Notes: generated by a model from the sequence alone, not told the origin. 64,000 bases of DNA from an uncultured Lachnospiraceae bacterium (GCA_902779445.1 CACZBM010000005.1:17198-81197); one strand, 5' to 3'. Positions 34,394-43,443 are shown, numbered from the stretch's first letter. Numbers and translations: made by a program.

Positions 34394-35640
34394 ATATTAA
34401 GCAGCTGGTCGTAGGTATCGACATTCTGGAAAATTACACATTAGTTTCTACATGTCAGGACCCGTCCCAGGGAGTAGTGACCTTTTCTGCGGATAAAGAA
34501 AATGAGGATTTCAGGATACCGGTGGCGGCTTATAAACTGCCTGGCAGTGAAAAGTGGGTATTTGGAGAGGAAGCCGTTGCCCATGCGGATAAATTCGGCG
34601 AGAAATATAAGACCGACCTTTTGGGAAATGCCATAAAGGAAGCTGAAACATCAGGAATAGACAGGAACAGGCCGTCGATAGAAATACTCGGTAAGTTTAT
34701 CTCATTTTTACTTCATTTGCCGGAAGAAACCTTTACTTCCAGAGTAAATGCCCTTGTGATAACAAAAAGATATGTGGAGCCTCTGGCGCAGGCTGTGGTG
34801 ACGGAAGCCGTTAAAGCCGCTGGTATAGGAATACCTTCAGTGCGGGTGATAAGCTATAACGAGAGCTTTTTCTTTTACGCCTTAAGTCAGCCGATCGGGC
34901 TTTGGAGAAGCGGGGTTCAGCTGTATGATTACTCTGACAAACTATTCGAATCCATAAATATGTCGATCGACCACAGTACCACCCCGGCTCTCGTAAAGAC
35001 CGAAAAGACTGTTCGTGAAGATATGATACCCTTTTTCGGCGGTGACAGGAGAAAGCTGGATGAAAGGTTTCTTCAGATCGCCACAGAGGATCTGAAAAGA
35101 TCCGTTTCAGGCACCTATCTTACAGGAGAAGCCTTTAATGAGAGGTGGGAACAGAAGACACTACGGTTCATCTGTACGAGATCCAGGGCTTTTAAGGGAC
35201 AGAACCTCTATACCAAGGGTGCCTGTTACGCCGCAGCTGATGATGTAAAGCTTATCAGGATAAGTCAGAGGTATTTATTCCTGGATGAAGATTCCATAAT
35301 GACAAATGTAAGTGTGAGAGCGCTCTCCGGCGGCAGAGAGGTGCTGCTCCCGGTTTCCGATGCCGGTGAAAAGTGGTATAGGGCCGGAAAGAGCCTGGAA
35401 GTTCTCTTAAGCCACGACCGGGAAGTAATAGTAGTTCTCACGGATATAAAGGATCATAACGAAAGAAATGTCGTAATGCGTCTTGACTGGCTGCCGGAGA
35501 GACCGGACAGAGCAAGCAGGGTAAGACTTGATTTTAAATTCCTGACACCGGAAAAGATCAGGATCACTGTACAGGATCTTGGTTTTGGTGAGATATTCAG
35601 GTCTACCGGAGAGAAAAGAGAAGAGGATATACTGCTGTGA
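34390..35640 (+). CDS. Degenerate Hsp70/actin-fold protein (DUF5716-like)
   Basis: 416 aa starting at TTG 34390, which overlaps the previous stop by 4 bases; GAGGAA precedes it. The first ~200 residues resemble an ASKHA ATPase: VVGIDILENYTLVS at the phosphate-1 position, then RVNALVITKRYVEPLAQAV ... GIPSVRVISYNESFFFYAL, which aligns with the Hsp70 stretch before its EPTAAALAYG. The following phosphate-2 loop is replaced (GVQLYDYSDKLFES), so nucleotide hydrolysis is doubtful. The C-terminal half is beta-rich and unlike Hsp70. From memory it matches DUF5716, usually encoded next to DUF5717. The next start GTG overlaps this stop. Confidence 0.72.
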   Translation: MNIKQLVVGIDILENYTLVSTCQDPSQGVVTFSADKENEDFRIPVAAYKLPGSEKWVFGEEAVAHADKFGEKYKTDLLGNAIKEAETSGIDRNRPSIEILGKFISFLLHLPEETFTSRVNALVITKRYVEPLAQAVVTEAVKAAGIGIPSVRVISYNESFFFYALSQPIGLWRSGVQLYDYSDKLFESINMSIDHSTTPALVKTEKTVREDMIPFFGGDRRKLDERFLQIATEDLKRSVSGTYLTGEAFNERWEQKTLRFICTRSRAFKGQNLYTKGACYAAADDVKLIRISQRYLFLDEDSIMTNVSVRALSGGREVLLPVSDAGEKWYRAGKSLEVLLSHDREVIVVLTDIKDHNERNVVMRLDWLPERPDRASRVRLDFKFLTPEKIRITVQDLGFGEIFRSTGEKREEDILL

Positions 35641-36458
35641 CCTATGAATGTATAGGAAAAAGGAGTGAAAAGCCCTATATCATAAGAGATACCCAGACAG
35701 GGATCTATTCGATCGAAGAACTTCTCTACTATATCAGGGAGAATATCTTCATGCTGGACCCTGCGGATTATGGAAGATCCTTGTCGAAATTTATCAGGAG
35801 AGATCTGGGATTACAGGAACTGGGTGAGAAGTATGAGCTGATGCTGAATGAGGAGAGATCCTTTGCGGACAGGATGTGCATGCTCTATTTCCACACCGGT
35901 TTTGCAGGAGAGGCTGAGACAGAAACCATTAGAAAAGCTCTTACCATGAGTGAGCACATGAGTAATAATGACGCCCACAGGGTTAAGGGTGATTTTTACT
36001 TTAAGAGCGGCAGAACTGCAGAAGCGGTCATTGAGTATCAGGCAGCATTAAGTCTTATTGATGAAGAACAGGATCCACATGATGCAGCGAAACTTCTGTC
36101 GGGTATCGGAAGCGCTGCGGCCAGGAATTTTAAGTTTGAGAGAGCCAGAAGCTATCTTGAACACGCACATTCTCTAATGCCGGAGGATCCGGGGATACTG
36201 GATAAGCTCATCGCAGCGTCAAGGCTTGAAATGAATGACGAAAAGTTCCTTGAATACATGAGTGAGAAAAATATCCCCGAGAATATCTATTCAAGGGTTT
36301 TGGACAAGATAAATAACGCAGAAAAAAAGGCGCTTAAAAGCGAGTCTGCAAAAGCTCTTAGTGACGCCAGAAAAGCAAAGAGAGACGGAAACTATTCTGA
36401 ATACGTGCGTATCAGAAAAAATGTCCTGAAGGACTGGAAGAGAAAATACAGGAATTGA
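35637..36458 (+). CDS. TPR-containing cytoplasmic protein
   Basis: 273 aa from GTG 35637, overlapping the previous stop (GTGA). The first ~110 residues are helical with conserved-looking aromatic residues (YSIEELLYYIRENIFML). Residues ~115-205 contain at least two TPR-like units: AHRVKGDFYFKSGRTAEAV and KFERARSYLEHAHSLMPEDP. The C-terminus is a basic helix (LKDWKRKYRN). It probably works as an adaptor between the scaffold, the Hsp70-like protein and the membrane protein that follow the same mRNA. No signal peptide or membrane segment. Confidence 0.72.
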   Translation: MTYECIGKRSEKPYIIRDTQTGIYSIEELLYYIRENIFMLDPADYGRSLSKFIRRDLGLQELGEKYELMLNEERSFADRMCMLYFHTGFAGEAETETIRKALTMSEHMSNNDAHRVKGDFYFKSGRTAEAVIEYQAALSLIDEEQDPHDAAKLLSGIGSAAARNFKFERARSYLEHAHSLMPEDPGILDKLIAASRLEMNDEKFLEYMSEKNIPENIYSRVLDKINNAEKKALKSESAKALSDARKAKRDGNYSEYVRIRKNVLKDWKRKYRN

Positions 36459-36471
36459 TGAGGGTTAAAAT

Positions 36472-37680
36472 TTGAATCCGATCAAGTGGCTCAAAAATAA
36501 AATAGAATCCGTCAGGTATGGCGATCTCTTTTTCGAAGAATACGACGATGACAACGAAAAGGAAACTGTCCGTGAGGATAACGGCCCTATAAAACGGGAC
36601 TCTGTTAATATGCGCTCCAAGAATCAGAGGGAGAGATATATTGAGAACTGCTGTGAGCAGATGATAGAAGCGGATAAAGAGATCGAGCGCTCCCGTATGG
36701 AGTACAGACTTGTTACCGAGTACCTCACGGATATTGAAGTGATCGAAGCCCTGCCCAATGATTCCAAGAGAAGACTCTCAAAGATCGCAGAGAAGATCAA
36801 TAACTTAAGCGAACAGAACAGAGCAAATACCAAGAGTCTGGGTCTTATTTCAGAAGAACGTTACCGCATACTCTTAAAGAACGAAGCACAGGTCCCGGAC
36901 GATATCAATAACATGAAAAAAAATGAAGAGTTTAAGGAGCTGGTGCGGCAGGATCTTCAAAAACTTGAGGGAGAAAAGGCGGTAAGCGATTTTAAGATAA
37001 GGGAACTCAGGAGTACCATGCGGAATATGAAAAACATGGTGGTCATAACCTTTGTTTTCGGGGTTGCGCTGGTGATCATGTTAAGTATTCTTGAATTCGT
37101 ACTTCTCATGCATGCGGAAGTCGGTTTTCTGGCAACGGCTTTTCTCGCCGCAGGTGCATTTATTTACGAATATCTCACATATTCCAAATCTGTCCGTGAG
37201 CTTGAACGGACTGAAAGATATCTCAATGCGGTCATTTCAGAGCTTAACAAGGTGAAGATAAGGTTTGTAAATACCAGTAACCTTCTGGAATATGAGTATA
37301 TGAAATACAGTGTGAATGCGTCAGACGAGCTTGCCTATCAGTGGGACTGCTATATCGAGGAGAAAAAGGCAAGACAGGCAATGGAGAGAGCGGACAGCGC
37401 ACTTTCTGCAGAGCGTACCGCGCTTCTCAAGGAACTCAGGAGTATCCGGATCAAGGATCCTGCGATCTGGCTTAACAGATGTGATGCTCTTGTAAATCCG
37501 GGTGAAATGGTGGAAGTCAGGCATGAACTCTTTGAAAGACGCTCAAGCCTTCGTAAGAGGATAGAATACAATACCGAGACCAGGGATATTTCCAGAGATG
37601 AGATCAATTCAATAGTGAAGGAATATCCTGAATACGGACAGGAGGTTTTAAATATAGTCTCTTCCTATGGACCGGTGTGA
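36472..37680 (+). CDS. Coiled-coil protein with two central membrane helices
   Basis: 402 aa starting at TTG 36472, with GAGGGT nine bases upstream. An acidic segment near 20-35 is followed by a coiled coil (~50-175), two adjacent membrane helices (~186-206 and ~213-232) and a second coiled coil (~235-395). Both coils would be cytoplasmic if the helices form a hairpin. The first three genes of the operon lack membrane anchors, so this one is the likely membrane attachment of the set. No family name is recognised. It ends 10 bases before the convergent zinc-ribbon gene. Confidence 0.7.
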   Translation: MNPIKWLKNKIESVRYGDLFFEEYDDDNEKETVREDNGPIKRDSVNMRSKNQRERYIENCCEQMIEADKEIERSRMEYRLVTEYLTDIEVIEALPNDSKRRLSKIAEKINNLSEQNRANTKSLGLISEERYRILLKNEAQVPDDINNMKKNEEFKELVRQDLQKLEGEKAVSDFKIRELRSTMRNMKNMVVITFVFGVALVIMLSILEFVLLMHAEVGFLATAFLAAGAFIYEYLTYSKSVRELERTERYLNAVISELNKVKIRFVNTSNLLEYEYMKYSVNASDELAYQWDCYIEEKKARQAMERADSALSAERTALLKELRSIRIKDPAIWLNRCDALVNPGEMVEVRHELFERRSSLRKRIEYNTETRDISRDEINSIVKEYPEYGQEVLNIVSSYGPV

Positions 37681-37690
37681 CGGTGAGGGG

Positions 37691-38887
37691 CTATATTCCA
37701 AGGATCTGCTTCTTTTTGGCAGTGAATTCTTCTTCGGTGATGATGCCTGAATCAAGGAGCTTTCGAAGCTCAATAAGGGAATCGTATTCCTTATTGCCGG
37801 AAGGCTGCGGTACGGCATTTGAAGAAGTGTTGAGCATGGATGAACGCTGCTGCATCATACCCCAGGCATTCATTGTTCCGCCCAGTCTGTGGGTTATACC
37901 GGAATTTGCGTGAGAGGATTCTTTTTGAAGCTCCTCCGCTTCTTTTTTTCTGGCCTCTTCTTCCTGAAGCATCATCTGCCTCATGGCATTCTGTTCCTCT
38001 TCAAACTTTAAGCAGCGCTGCCTTTCCTCTTCCTGACGCTCCTTTTCCTGCTGTTCTTCAAGTAAAACCCTTTCGGTTTCTGCTTTAAGCTCCCTTATCA
38101 GACGCAGAAAAGTACCGAAGGTCTTATCAAATTCATGTCCGAGATCCGTGGAATCATTTATGATGTAGAAAAAAAACTCACCCTTGTATATTAACTTCAC
38201 CTTAAGGCTTCTGCGGCCTTTTTCACCCTCATAACGGAATCCGGAACCGGGTTTCAGAACGGTCATGGCAGGAGAAGTGTCAAGAGCGGTCTCATTTCCG
38301 TTAATAAAAGTACGGATTTCAGGGAGGTTCTTTTCATTAAGAGAGATATCATAACGCTGGAAGCCGTTATCAATACACTTTACATCGGTAAAATTCAGAA
38401 GACGGTACGCAGTATTGGAATTTGTCTGCATGATAAAGAGTTTTTTCGTTGTAAAGTTAAATATGATATCGTGTCTCGGACGTACACAATCTTTGAGGGA
38501 TTCCTCAAAGTATGCGGCATCATGCTTTAATGAAAAACCGGTGGGATCTAAATAATATTCACCGGAAACGGTCACATAGTTCTGTACACAGTCTTTGCAT
38601 AAAGGCTTCCTGTCCCTGGTATAGCGGTCTATAAAAGTATCGGAACGACCACAGACGCAGCAGCCATCGTCATTTATTTTCTTGTAATACGGCGTAGTGG
38701 AAGGACAGGTGGAAGGATCTGCCAGATAAATAAGAAGCTCTGACGGAGTGAAATCCTTTATAGGAACCGGATCTCCCAGCATGCGCTGGATGGATTTGGC
38801 ACAGTTGGGGCATAAAAGTGCATTGCCTTTTATTGTAACCCCGGCTGTATTAAAGCGCATATTGCAGATGCTGCAAGTGTTGGTCAT
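37691..38887 (-). CDS. Zinc-ribbon (DUF4428-like) and SHOCT domain protein
   Basis: 398 aa. Two Cys4-type ribbons occupy the N-terminus: CSIC ... CPNC (5-29) and CCVCG ... CKDC (~76-100). A middle region (~120-265) with alternating strands (KKLFIMQTNSNTAYRLLNF) could be a PH-like domain. A Glu/Gln/Arg-rich coiled coil (~275-325) and a C-terminal SHOCT helix pair (LIELRKLLDSGIITEEEF) follow. SHOCT domains mediate oligomerisation. The gene converges on the four-gene operon with a 10-base gap; whether it is functionally linked is unknown. Confidence 0.75.
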   Translation of the reverse strand: MTNTCSICNMRFNTAGVTIKGNALLCPNCAKSIQRMLGDPVPIKDFTPSELLIYLADPSTCPSTTPYYKKINDDGCCVCGRSDTFIDRYTRDRKPLCKDCVQNYVTVSGEYYLDPTGFSLKHDAAYFEESLKDCVRPRHDIIFNFTTKKLFIMQTNSNTAYRLLNFTDVKCIDNGFQRYDISLNEKNLPEIRTFINGNETALDTSPAMTVLKPGSGFRYEGEKGRRSLKVKLIYKGEFFFYIINDSTDLGHEFDKTFGTFLRLIRELKAETERVLLEEQQEKERQEEERQRCLKFEEEQNAMRQMMLQEEEARKKEAEELQKESSHANSGITHRLGGTMNAWGMMQQRSSMLNTSSNAVPQPSGNKEYDSLIELRKLLDSGIITEEEFTAKKKQILGI

Positions 38888-38992
38888 GATATGCGAAACT
38901 GCCTTTCAGAAAGAAATATTAACTTAATTATATTATATTCCCTTTGAAAATCAACTAATTCAGCATATATATTCAAAAAGACCGAATATTTC

Positions 38993-39021
38993 TTGATACT
39001 GGTAGTCTATTACGATATAAT
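38993..39021 (+). promoter_or_regulatory. purB promoter
   Basis: TTGATA (38993-38998), exactly 17 bases, TATAAT (39016-39021). The start near 39028 gives a ~37-base leader with AAGGAG. No purine riboswitch or other leader structure fits in that space. A short inverted repeat AAGACC (38979-38984) / GGTCTT (39043-39048) flanks the promoter. Confidence 0.85.
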
Positions 39022-39065
39022 AATAACCTGTGTTTAGACAAAGGTCTTATTTATAAGGAGATAAT

Positions 39066-40517
39066 ATGTCAGACAGAGATAAATATATAAGTCCGCTGTC
39101 GGGAAGATACGCGTCGAAGGAAATGCAGTATATCTTTTCACAGGAAAAGAAGTTCAAGACCTGGAGGAAGCTTTGGATAGCTCTTGCTGAAACGGAGATG
39201 GAGCTCGGGCTTCCGGAGGTTACAAAAGAAAAGATAGATGAGCTTAAAAGCCATGCTGAGGATATTAATTTTGAGGTGGCTGAGAAAAGAGAAAAAGAAG
39301 TACGCCATGATGTGATGAGCCATGTGTACGCATATGGTGTTCAGTGTCCAAAGGCTGCAGGCATAATCCATCTCGGAGCTACCAGCTGCTATGTGGGTGA
39401 CAATACCGATATCATCCTTATGAGAGAAGCTCTTGAGCTCACAGAGAAAAAGCTTGTAGGTGTCATAAGGAAACTCAGGGATTTTGCTGATAAATATAAA
39501 AAGCAGTCCACCCTTGCTTTCACTCATTTTCAGCCTGCACAGCCCACTACAGTGGGAAAGAGGGCGACCCTCTGGATGCAGGAATTTGTGATGGATCTGG
39601 AGGACCTGAAATATGTGAAGTCTTCCCTTAAGCTTCTTGGTTCCAAGGGTACCACGGGTACACAGGCCAGCTTCAAAGAGCTTTTCCACGGAGACCTTGA
39701 TAAGATCAGGAAGATAGATCCCATGATCGCAGAAAAGATGGGATTTGAAGCATGTGTTCCGGTTTCCGGCCAGACCTATTCCAGAAAGACGGATACAAGG
39801 GTCTTAAATGTTCTTGCAGGGATCGCAGCCAGCGCCCACAAAATGAGTAATGATATCAGGCTTCTCCAGCACTTAAAGGAAGTGGAAGAACCCTTTGAAA
39901 AGAACCAGATAGGTTCAAGCGCCATGGCATACAAGAGAAATCCCATGAGATCTGAGAGGATAGCGAGTCTTTCCAGATATGTGCTCTGTGATGCTCTTAA
40001 TCCTGCCATTACTTCTTCAGTACAGTGGTTTGAAAGAACGCTTGATGATTCTGCCAATAAGAGACTGTCAGTTGCAGAAGGGTTCCTTGCTGCAGACGGG
40101 ATCCTGGATCTTGTGTTAAATGTGACGGACGGACTGGTGGTTTATCCCAAGGTCATCGAGAAGCACTTTATGGAAGAACTGCCCTTCATGGCTACAGAGA
40201 ATATCATGATGGACTGTGTGGAAAAAGGCGGCGACCGCCAGGAACTCCATGAGGTGATAAGAGAAAACTCGATGCTGGCAGGCCGTCATGTTAAGGAAGA
40301 AGGGAAGAGCAACGATCTCTTAAAACTCCTTTCTGAAGATGAGAGACTTGGAAAGAAGTTTGGTATCACCGAAGAGGAATTAAAGAAGAATCTGAAACCC
40401 GAAAACTACATCGGGCTCTCGGACATTCAGGTGGAAGATTACATCAGACAGTTTATCGATCCCCTGCTTCAGGAATATGGGGATGTTTCGGATATAAAAG
40501 CTGATATTACAGTTTGA
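39066..40517 (+). CDS. purB: Adenylosuccinate lyase
   Basis: 483 aa. The enzyme releases fumarate from SAICAR and adenylosuccinate in purine synthesis. The fumarase/aspartase signature SSAMAYKRNPMRSERI (~290) is clear, as are the active-site motifs TSCYVGDNTD and THFQPAQPTT. AAGGAG lies seven bases before the ATG. purA follows after 17 bases, so the two last steps to AMP are co-transcribed from the promoter at 38993. Confidence 0.97.
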   Translation: MSDRDKYISPLSGRYASKEMQYIFSQEKKFKTWRKLWIALAETEMELGLPEVTKEKIDELKSHAEDINFEVAEKREKEVRHDVMSHVYAYGVQCPKAAGIIHLGATSCYVGDNTDIILMREALELTEKKLVGVIRKLRDFADKYKKQSTLAFTHFQPAQPTTVGKRATLWMQEFVMDLEDLKYVKSSLKLLGSKGTTGTQASFKELFHGDLDKIRKIDPMIAEKMGFEACVPVSGQTYSRKTDTRVLNVLAGIAASAHKMSNDIRLLQHLKEVEEPFEKNQIGSSAMAYKRNPMRSERIASLSRYVLCDALNPAITSSVQWFERTLDDSANKRLSVAEGFLAADGILDLVLNVTDGLVVYPKVIEKHFMEELPFMATENIMMDCVEKGGDRQELHEVIRENSMLAGRHVKEEGKSNDLLKLLSEDERLGKKFGITEEELKKNLKPENYIGLSDIQVEDYIRQFIDPLLQEYGDVSDIKADITV

Positions 40518-40534
40518 GATTGAGGAGGAATTGT

Positions 40535-41830
40535 ATGGTAAAAGCGGTTGTAGGTGTTAACTGGGGTGATGAGGGAAAAGGAAAGATCACCGATACGTTA
40601 GCGGAAAATGCGGATATTGTCATCCGTTTCCAGGGAGGAGCAAATGCAGGACACACCATAGTAAACGACTATGGTAAGTTTGCACTGCATCTTCTTCCAT
40701 CCGGTGTATTCCATCAGAATATTATGAATATTTTGGGAAACGGTGTTGCTTTTGATATAGATAAGTTCGTGAATGAGATCGAAGATATCACATCAAAGGG
40801 AGTTCCGAAGCCACAGATCATGATATCCGACAGGGTTCAGGTGATGATGCCCTACCATGTTCTTTTTGATACCTTAGAGGAGGCAAGGCTTGCCGGAAAG
40901 TCTTTCGGATCCACTAAATCAGGTATAGCGCCTTTCTATTCAGATAAGTTTGCAAAGATCGGATGGCAGATAAACGAATTCTACCAGGATGATGATGCCC
41001 TGATGGAAAAGATAAACAGGGTGGCGGATCAGAAGAACGCACTCCTTGAAAATCTCTACCACACCGATAAGATCGACAGGGAAGGGCTTCTTAACTGGAT
41101 AAAGGAGAGAAGGGATAAGGTAGCACCTTACCTCGGGAACGTTTCCCTTTACCTTCACGATGCCATTAAGGAGAATAAGACGATTCTCTTAGAAGGACAG
41201 CTTGGAACCATGAAGGATCCTGATCACGGGATCTATCCTATGGTCACTTCATCCAGCCCCATTGCCGGATACGGTGCTATAGGAGCAGGAATACCGCCTT
41301 ATGAGATCAAGCAGATAGTGGCTGTTTCCAAGGCATATTCATCAGCTGTCGGAGCCGGAGCTTTTGTATCCGAGATCTTCGGTGACGAGGCAGTGGCTCT
41401 TCGTAATCATGGCGGTGACGGTGGTGAATACGGAGCTACAACCGGACGTCCCAGAAGAGTGGGGTGGTATGATATCGTGGCATCGAGATATGGATGCAGA
41501 CTTCAGGGAGCTACTGATGTGGCGTTTACAGTACTTGATGACCTTGGGTACCTTGATGAGATCCCCGTATGCGTGGCATACGAGCTTGACGGTAAAGAAA
41601 TACACGAATTCCCGGTTACCCGTGATCTTGAACGTTGCAAGCCGGTTATCAAGGTATTTAAGGGTTGGAAATGTGATATCAGGGGAATAAGTAAATTTGA
41701 GGATCTTCCGAAAGAAGCTCAGGACTATGTTAATTTCATAGAAAAAGAGCTGGGATATCCCATAACCATAGTCAGCAACGGTCCCGCCAGAACAGACATC
41801 ATCTACAGGGAGTCAAAGCTGAAAGGATAG
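40535..41830 (+). CDS. purA: Adenylosuccinate synthetase
   Basis: 431 aa. It joins IMP and aspartate with GTP. The N-terminal GTP loop GVNWGDEGKGKITD, GGANAGHT, the catalytic histidine in that segment, and TTGRPRRVGW near residue 305 are all present. I chose ATG 40535 because GAGGAGG lies eight bases upstream; a GTG at 40514 overlapping purB is not needed. A terminator-like hairpin follows at 41917 inside a block of repeats. Confidence 0.97.
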   Translation: MVKAVVGVNWGDEGKGKITDTLAENADIVIRFQGGANAGHTIVNDYGKFALHLLPSGVFHQNIMNILGNGVAFDIDKFVNEIEDITSKGVPKPQIMISDRVQVMMPYHVLFDTLEEARLAGKSFGSTKSGIAPFYSDKFAKIGWQINEFYQDDDALMEKINRVADQKNALLENLYHTDKIDREGLLNWIKERRDKVAPYLGNVSLYLHDAIKENKTILLEGQLGTMKDPDHGIYPMVTSSSPIAGYGAIGAGIPPYEIKQIVAVSKAYSSAVGAGAFVSEIFGDEAVALRNHGGDGGEYGATTGRPRRVGWYDIVASRYGCRLQGATDVAFTVLDDLGYLDEIPVCVAYELDGKEIHEFPVTRDLERCKPVIKVFKGWKCDIRGISKFEDLPKEAQDYVNFIEKELGYPITIVSNGPARTDIIYRESKLKG

Positions 41831-41841
41831 AAAGCTGATGT

Positions 41842-42107
41842 CATTCTGAGCGCAGCGAAGAATCCCTTTTATACCGTGCGGGGCATACTCGCACCCGGTG
41901 CTCGTAAACATGCCCGAAAAACATCCACCGGATGTTTTTCCATTCTGAGCGTAGCGAAGAATCTCTTAAGATCCTTCGGACTGAAGCCCTCAGGATGACA
42001 ATCGGATGTCATTCTGAGCGCAGCGAAGAATCTCTTAAGATCCTTCGGACTGAAGCCCTCAGGATGACAATCGGATGTCATTCTGAGCGTAGCGAAGAAT
42101 CTCTTGG
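41842..42107. repeat. Tandem CATTCTGAGCG(C/T)AGCGAAGAATC repeat array
   Basis: Copies of the module start at 41842, 41941, 42010 and 42079. The last three are spaced exactly 69 bases. Each full unit is an imperfect ~60-base palindrome: a CATTCTGAGCG...GAAGAATC arm, TCTTAA, then GATCCTTCGG...CTCAGGATGACA. The first interval also contains the purA terminator and a GGGCAT...ATGCCC structure. ORFs on either strand here are repeat artefacts. Inverse copies of the same family lie at 59453-59583. Confidence 0.85.
41917..41940. terminator. purA terminator
   Basis: AAAAACATCC (41917-41926) and GGATGTTTTT (41930-41939) form a perfect 10-bp stem with a three-base loop, U-rich on both strands. It sits between the first and second repeat modules. 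Confidence 0.75.
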
Positions 42108-42148
42108 GAACCGGATGGGATTCCGAGGGAATATATTTAGTGGATTAT

Positions 42149-42178
42149 TTGCTAACAACATACAAGTTGTGGTATTAT
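42149..42178 (+). promoter_or_regulatory. Promoter of the DUF3048 lipoprotein gene
   Basis: TTGCTA (42149-42154), 18 bases, TATTAT (42173-42178) with TG at 42170-42171. The spacer contains ACAAC...GTTGT, a small inverted repeat that could bind a regulator. Confidence 0.6.
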
Positions 42179-42244
42179 ATCAAGCGTGTTGTTATACGGC
42201 ATCACCTGATGCAATATGAGTATTATTTTTAGAGAGGAATCATT

Positions 42245-43381
42245 ATGAAAAGAAATATAAGCTGTTTACTAATTCTTGGACTTACGGCATCCCTCCTTTT
42301 TACTGGATGCGGGAAGAAAAAGGAAGAGGCAAAGGCTCCCACAGAGCCCAGTGAAGAGGCTCCGATCATAGCGGTTGAAGCACCTGAAGAGCCGGCTCCC
42401 GAACCTGAGGTTAAAGAAGAGGAAGAGGAAGTGGAAGTTCCTCCGGAAGGAAAGTATGCAAGTGAGCTTACAGGTGAATGGATCGACGAATCCTTGAAGG
42501 ATCAGAGACCTATCGCTGTTATGGTTGATGACGAGAAGACAGCTCTTCCCCACTACGGAATATCCACATCGGATATCGTATACGAAATGGTTAACTCCAC
42601 ACAGAATGAGGGTGTTACCCGTTTCATGGTAATGGTTAAGGACTGGGACAATATAAAGCAGCTCGGTTCCATCAGAAGTACGAGACCCACAAACCTTCAG
42701 ATCTTCCCTGAATGGAATGCGGTGCTCTGCCATGACGGAGGTCCCTTCTGGAACGACAATTTCTATGCAAATGTATTCGTAGAGAGATTCAGCGGTACAT
42801 TCTCCAGAGTAGATAACGGAAAGCCCAGGGAATTTACTGAGTACATCCTTCCCGGCGACCTTGAGAAGAACTTTAAGAATACAGGATACAGCACAACATA
42901 TAATGAGTACTATTCAGGACTTCCTCATTATCAGTTTGCTTCCCATACAAAGCCCAATGATCTGTCACAGTACAGTGATGCTAAGAAGTGCGAGAAGATA
43001 TCGCTTCCTTTCCACCACAATAATCCCTGGCTTGAGTATGACAGCGAAAGCCAGACATACAAGTATTTCCAGTACAACCAGAAGGAAGTGGATGCAGGTA
43101 ACGGCAATGAGCAGATCGCTTTTACCAACCTCCTTCTCCAGAACGCAAGGCTTGAGCAGTTGGATGATCACGGATACATGATGTACTATCCCAGTGAGTC
43201 TAACCGTGATGGCTGGTTCATCACCCAGGGTAAGGCTATACCTGTTAAGTGGACTAAGCAGAATGACCTTGATGCTACCCGTTACTATGACATGGATGGT
43301 AATGAGATAAAGATCAATGTCGGAAAGACTTATGTTGCGCTTATCCGTGAAGAGGAATGGGATAATATTGAAATGGAATAA
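42245..43381 (+). CDS. DUF3048 (YerB-like) lipoprotein
   Basis: 378 aa. A lipoprotein signal (LLFTGC, Cys ~22) is followed by a Lys/Glu/Pro-rich spacer to ~75. The remainder matches the DUF3048/YerB family: RPIAVMVDDEKTALPHYGIS, VYEMVNSTQNEGVTRFM, GSIRSTRPTNLQI, and a C-terminal domain with a GKTYVALI strand. YerB-like proteins are surface-exposed; their biochemical role is unknown. AGAGGAA precedes the ATG. It has its own promoter and a strong terminator at 43409. Confidence 0.88.
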   Translation: MKRNISCLLILGLTASLLFTGCGKKKEEAKAPTEPSEEAPIIAVEAPEEPAPEPEVKEEEEEVEVPPEGKYASELTGEWIDESLKDQRPIAVMVDDEKTALPHYGISTSDIVYEMVNSTQNEGVTRFMVMVKDWDNIKQLGSIRSTRPTNLQIFPEWNAVLCHDGGPFWNDNFYANVFVERFSGTFSRVDNGKPREFTEYILPGDLEKNFKNTGYSTTYNEYYSGLPHYQFASHTKPNDLSQYSDAKKCEKISLPFHHNNPWLEYDSESQTYKYFQYNQKEVDAGNGNEQIAFTNLLLQNARLEQLDDHGYMMYYPSESNRDGWFITQGKAIPVKWTKQNDLDATRYYDMDGNEIKINVGKTYVALIREEEWDNIEME

Positions 43382-43408
43382 GGCGCAAGACAGAGTATTT
43401 TTGCAGCT

Positions 43409-43440
43409 TACCCGCAAACTGTATGGTTTGCGGGTATTTT
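43409..43440 (+). terminator. Terminator after the DUF3048 gene
   Basis: TACCCGCAAAC (43409-43419) and GTTTGCGGGTA (43426-43436) form a perfect 11-bp stem followed by TTTT. Confidence 0.9.
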
Positions 43441-43443
43441 AAA

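Noticed and set aside
39022..39065. Purine riboswitch before purB
   Set aside because: The leader is about 40 bases, too short for the aptamer, and no conserved aptamer bases are present.
41842..42107. CRISPR array
   Set aside because: The repeated units are long imperfect palindromes that are near-identical over the full 69 bases; there are no unique spacers and no cas genes.
41869..42219. Two overlapping ORFs with repeated HSERSEESL-type peptides
   Set aside because: They are translations of the 69-bp palindromic repeats on both strands, not genes.
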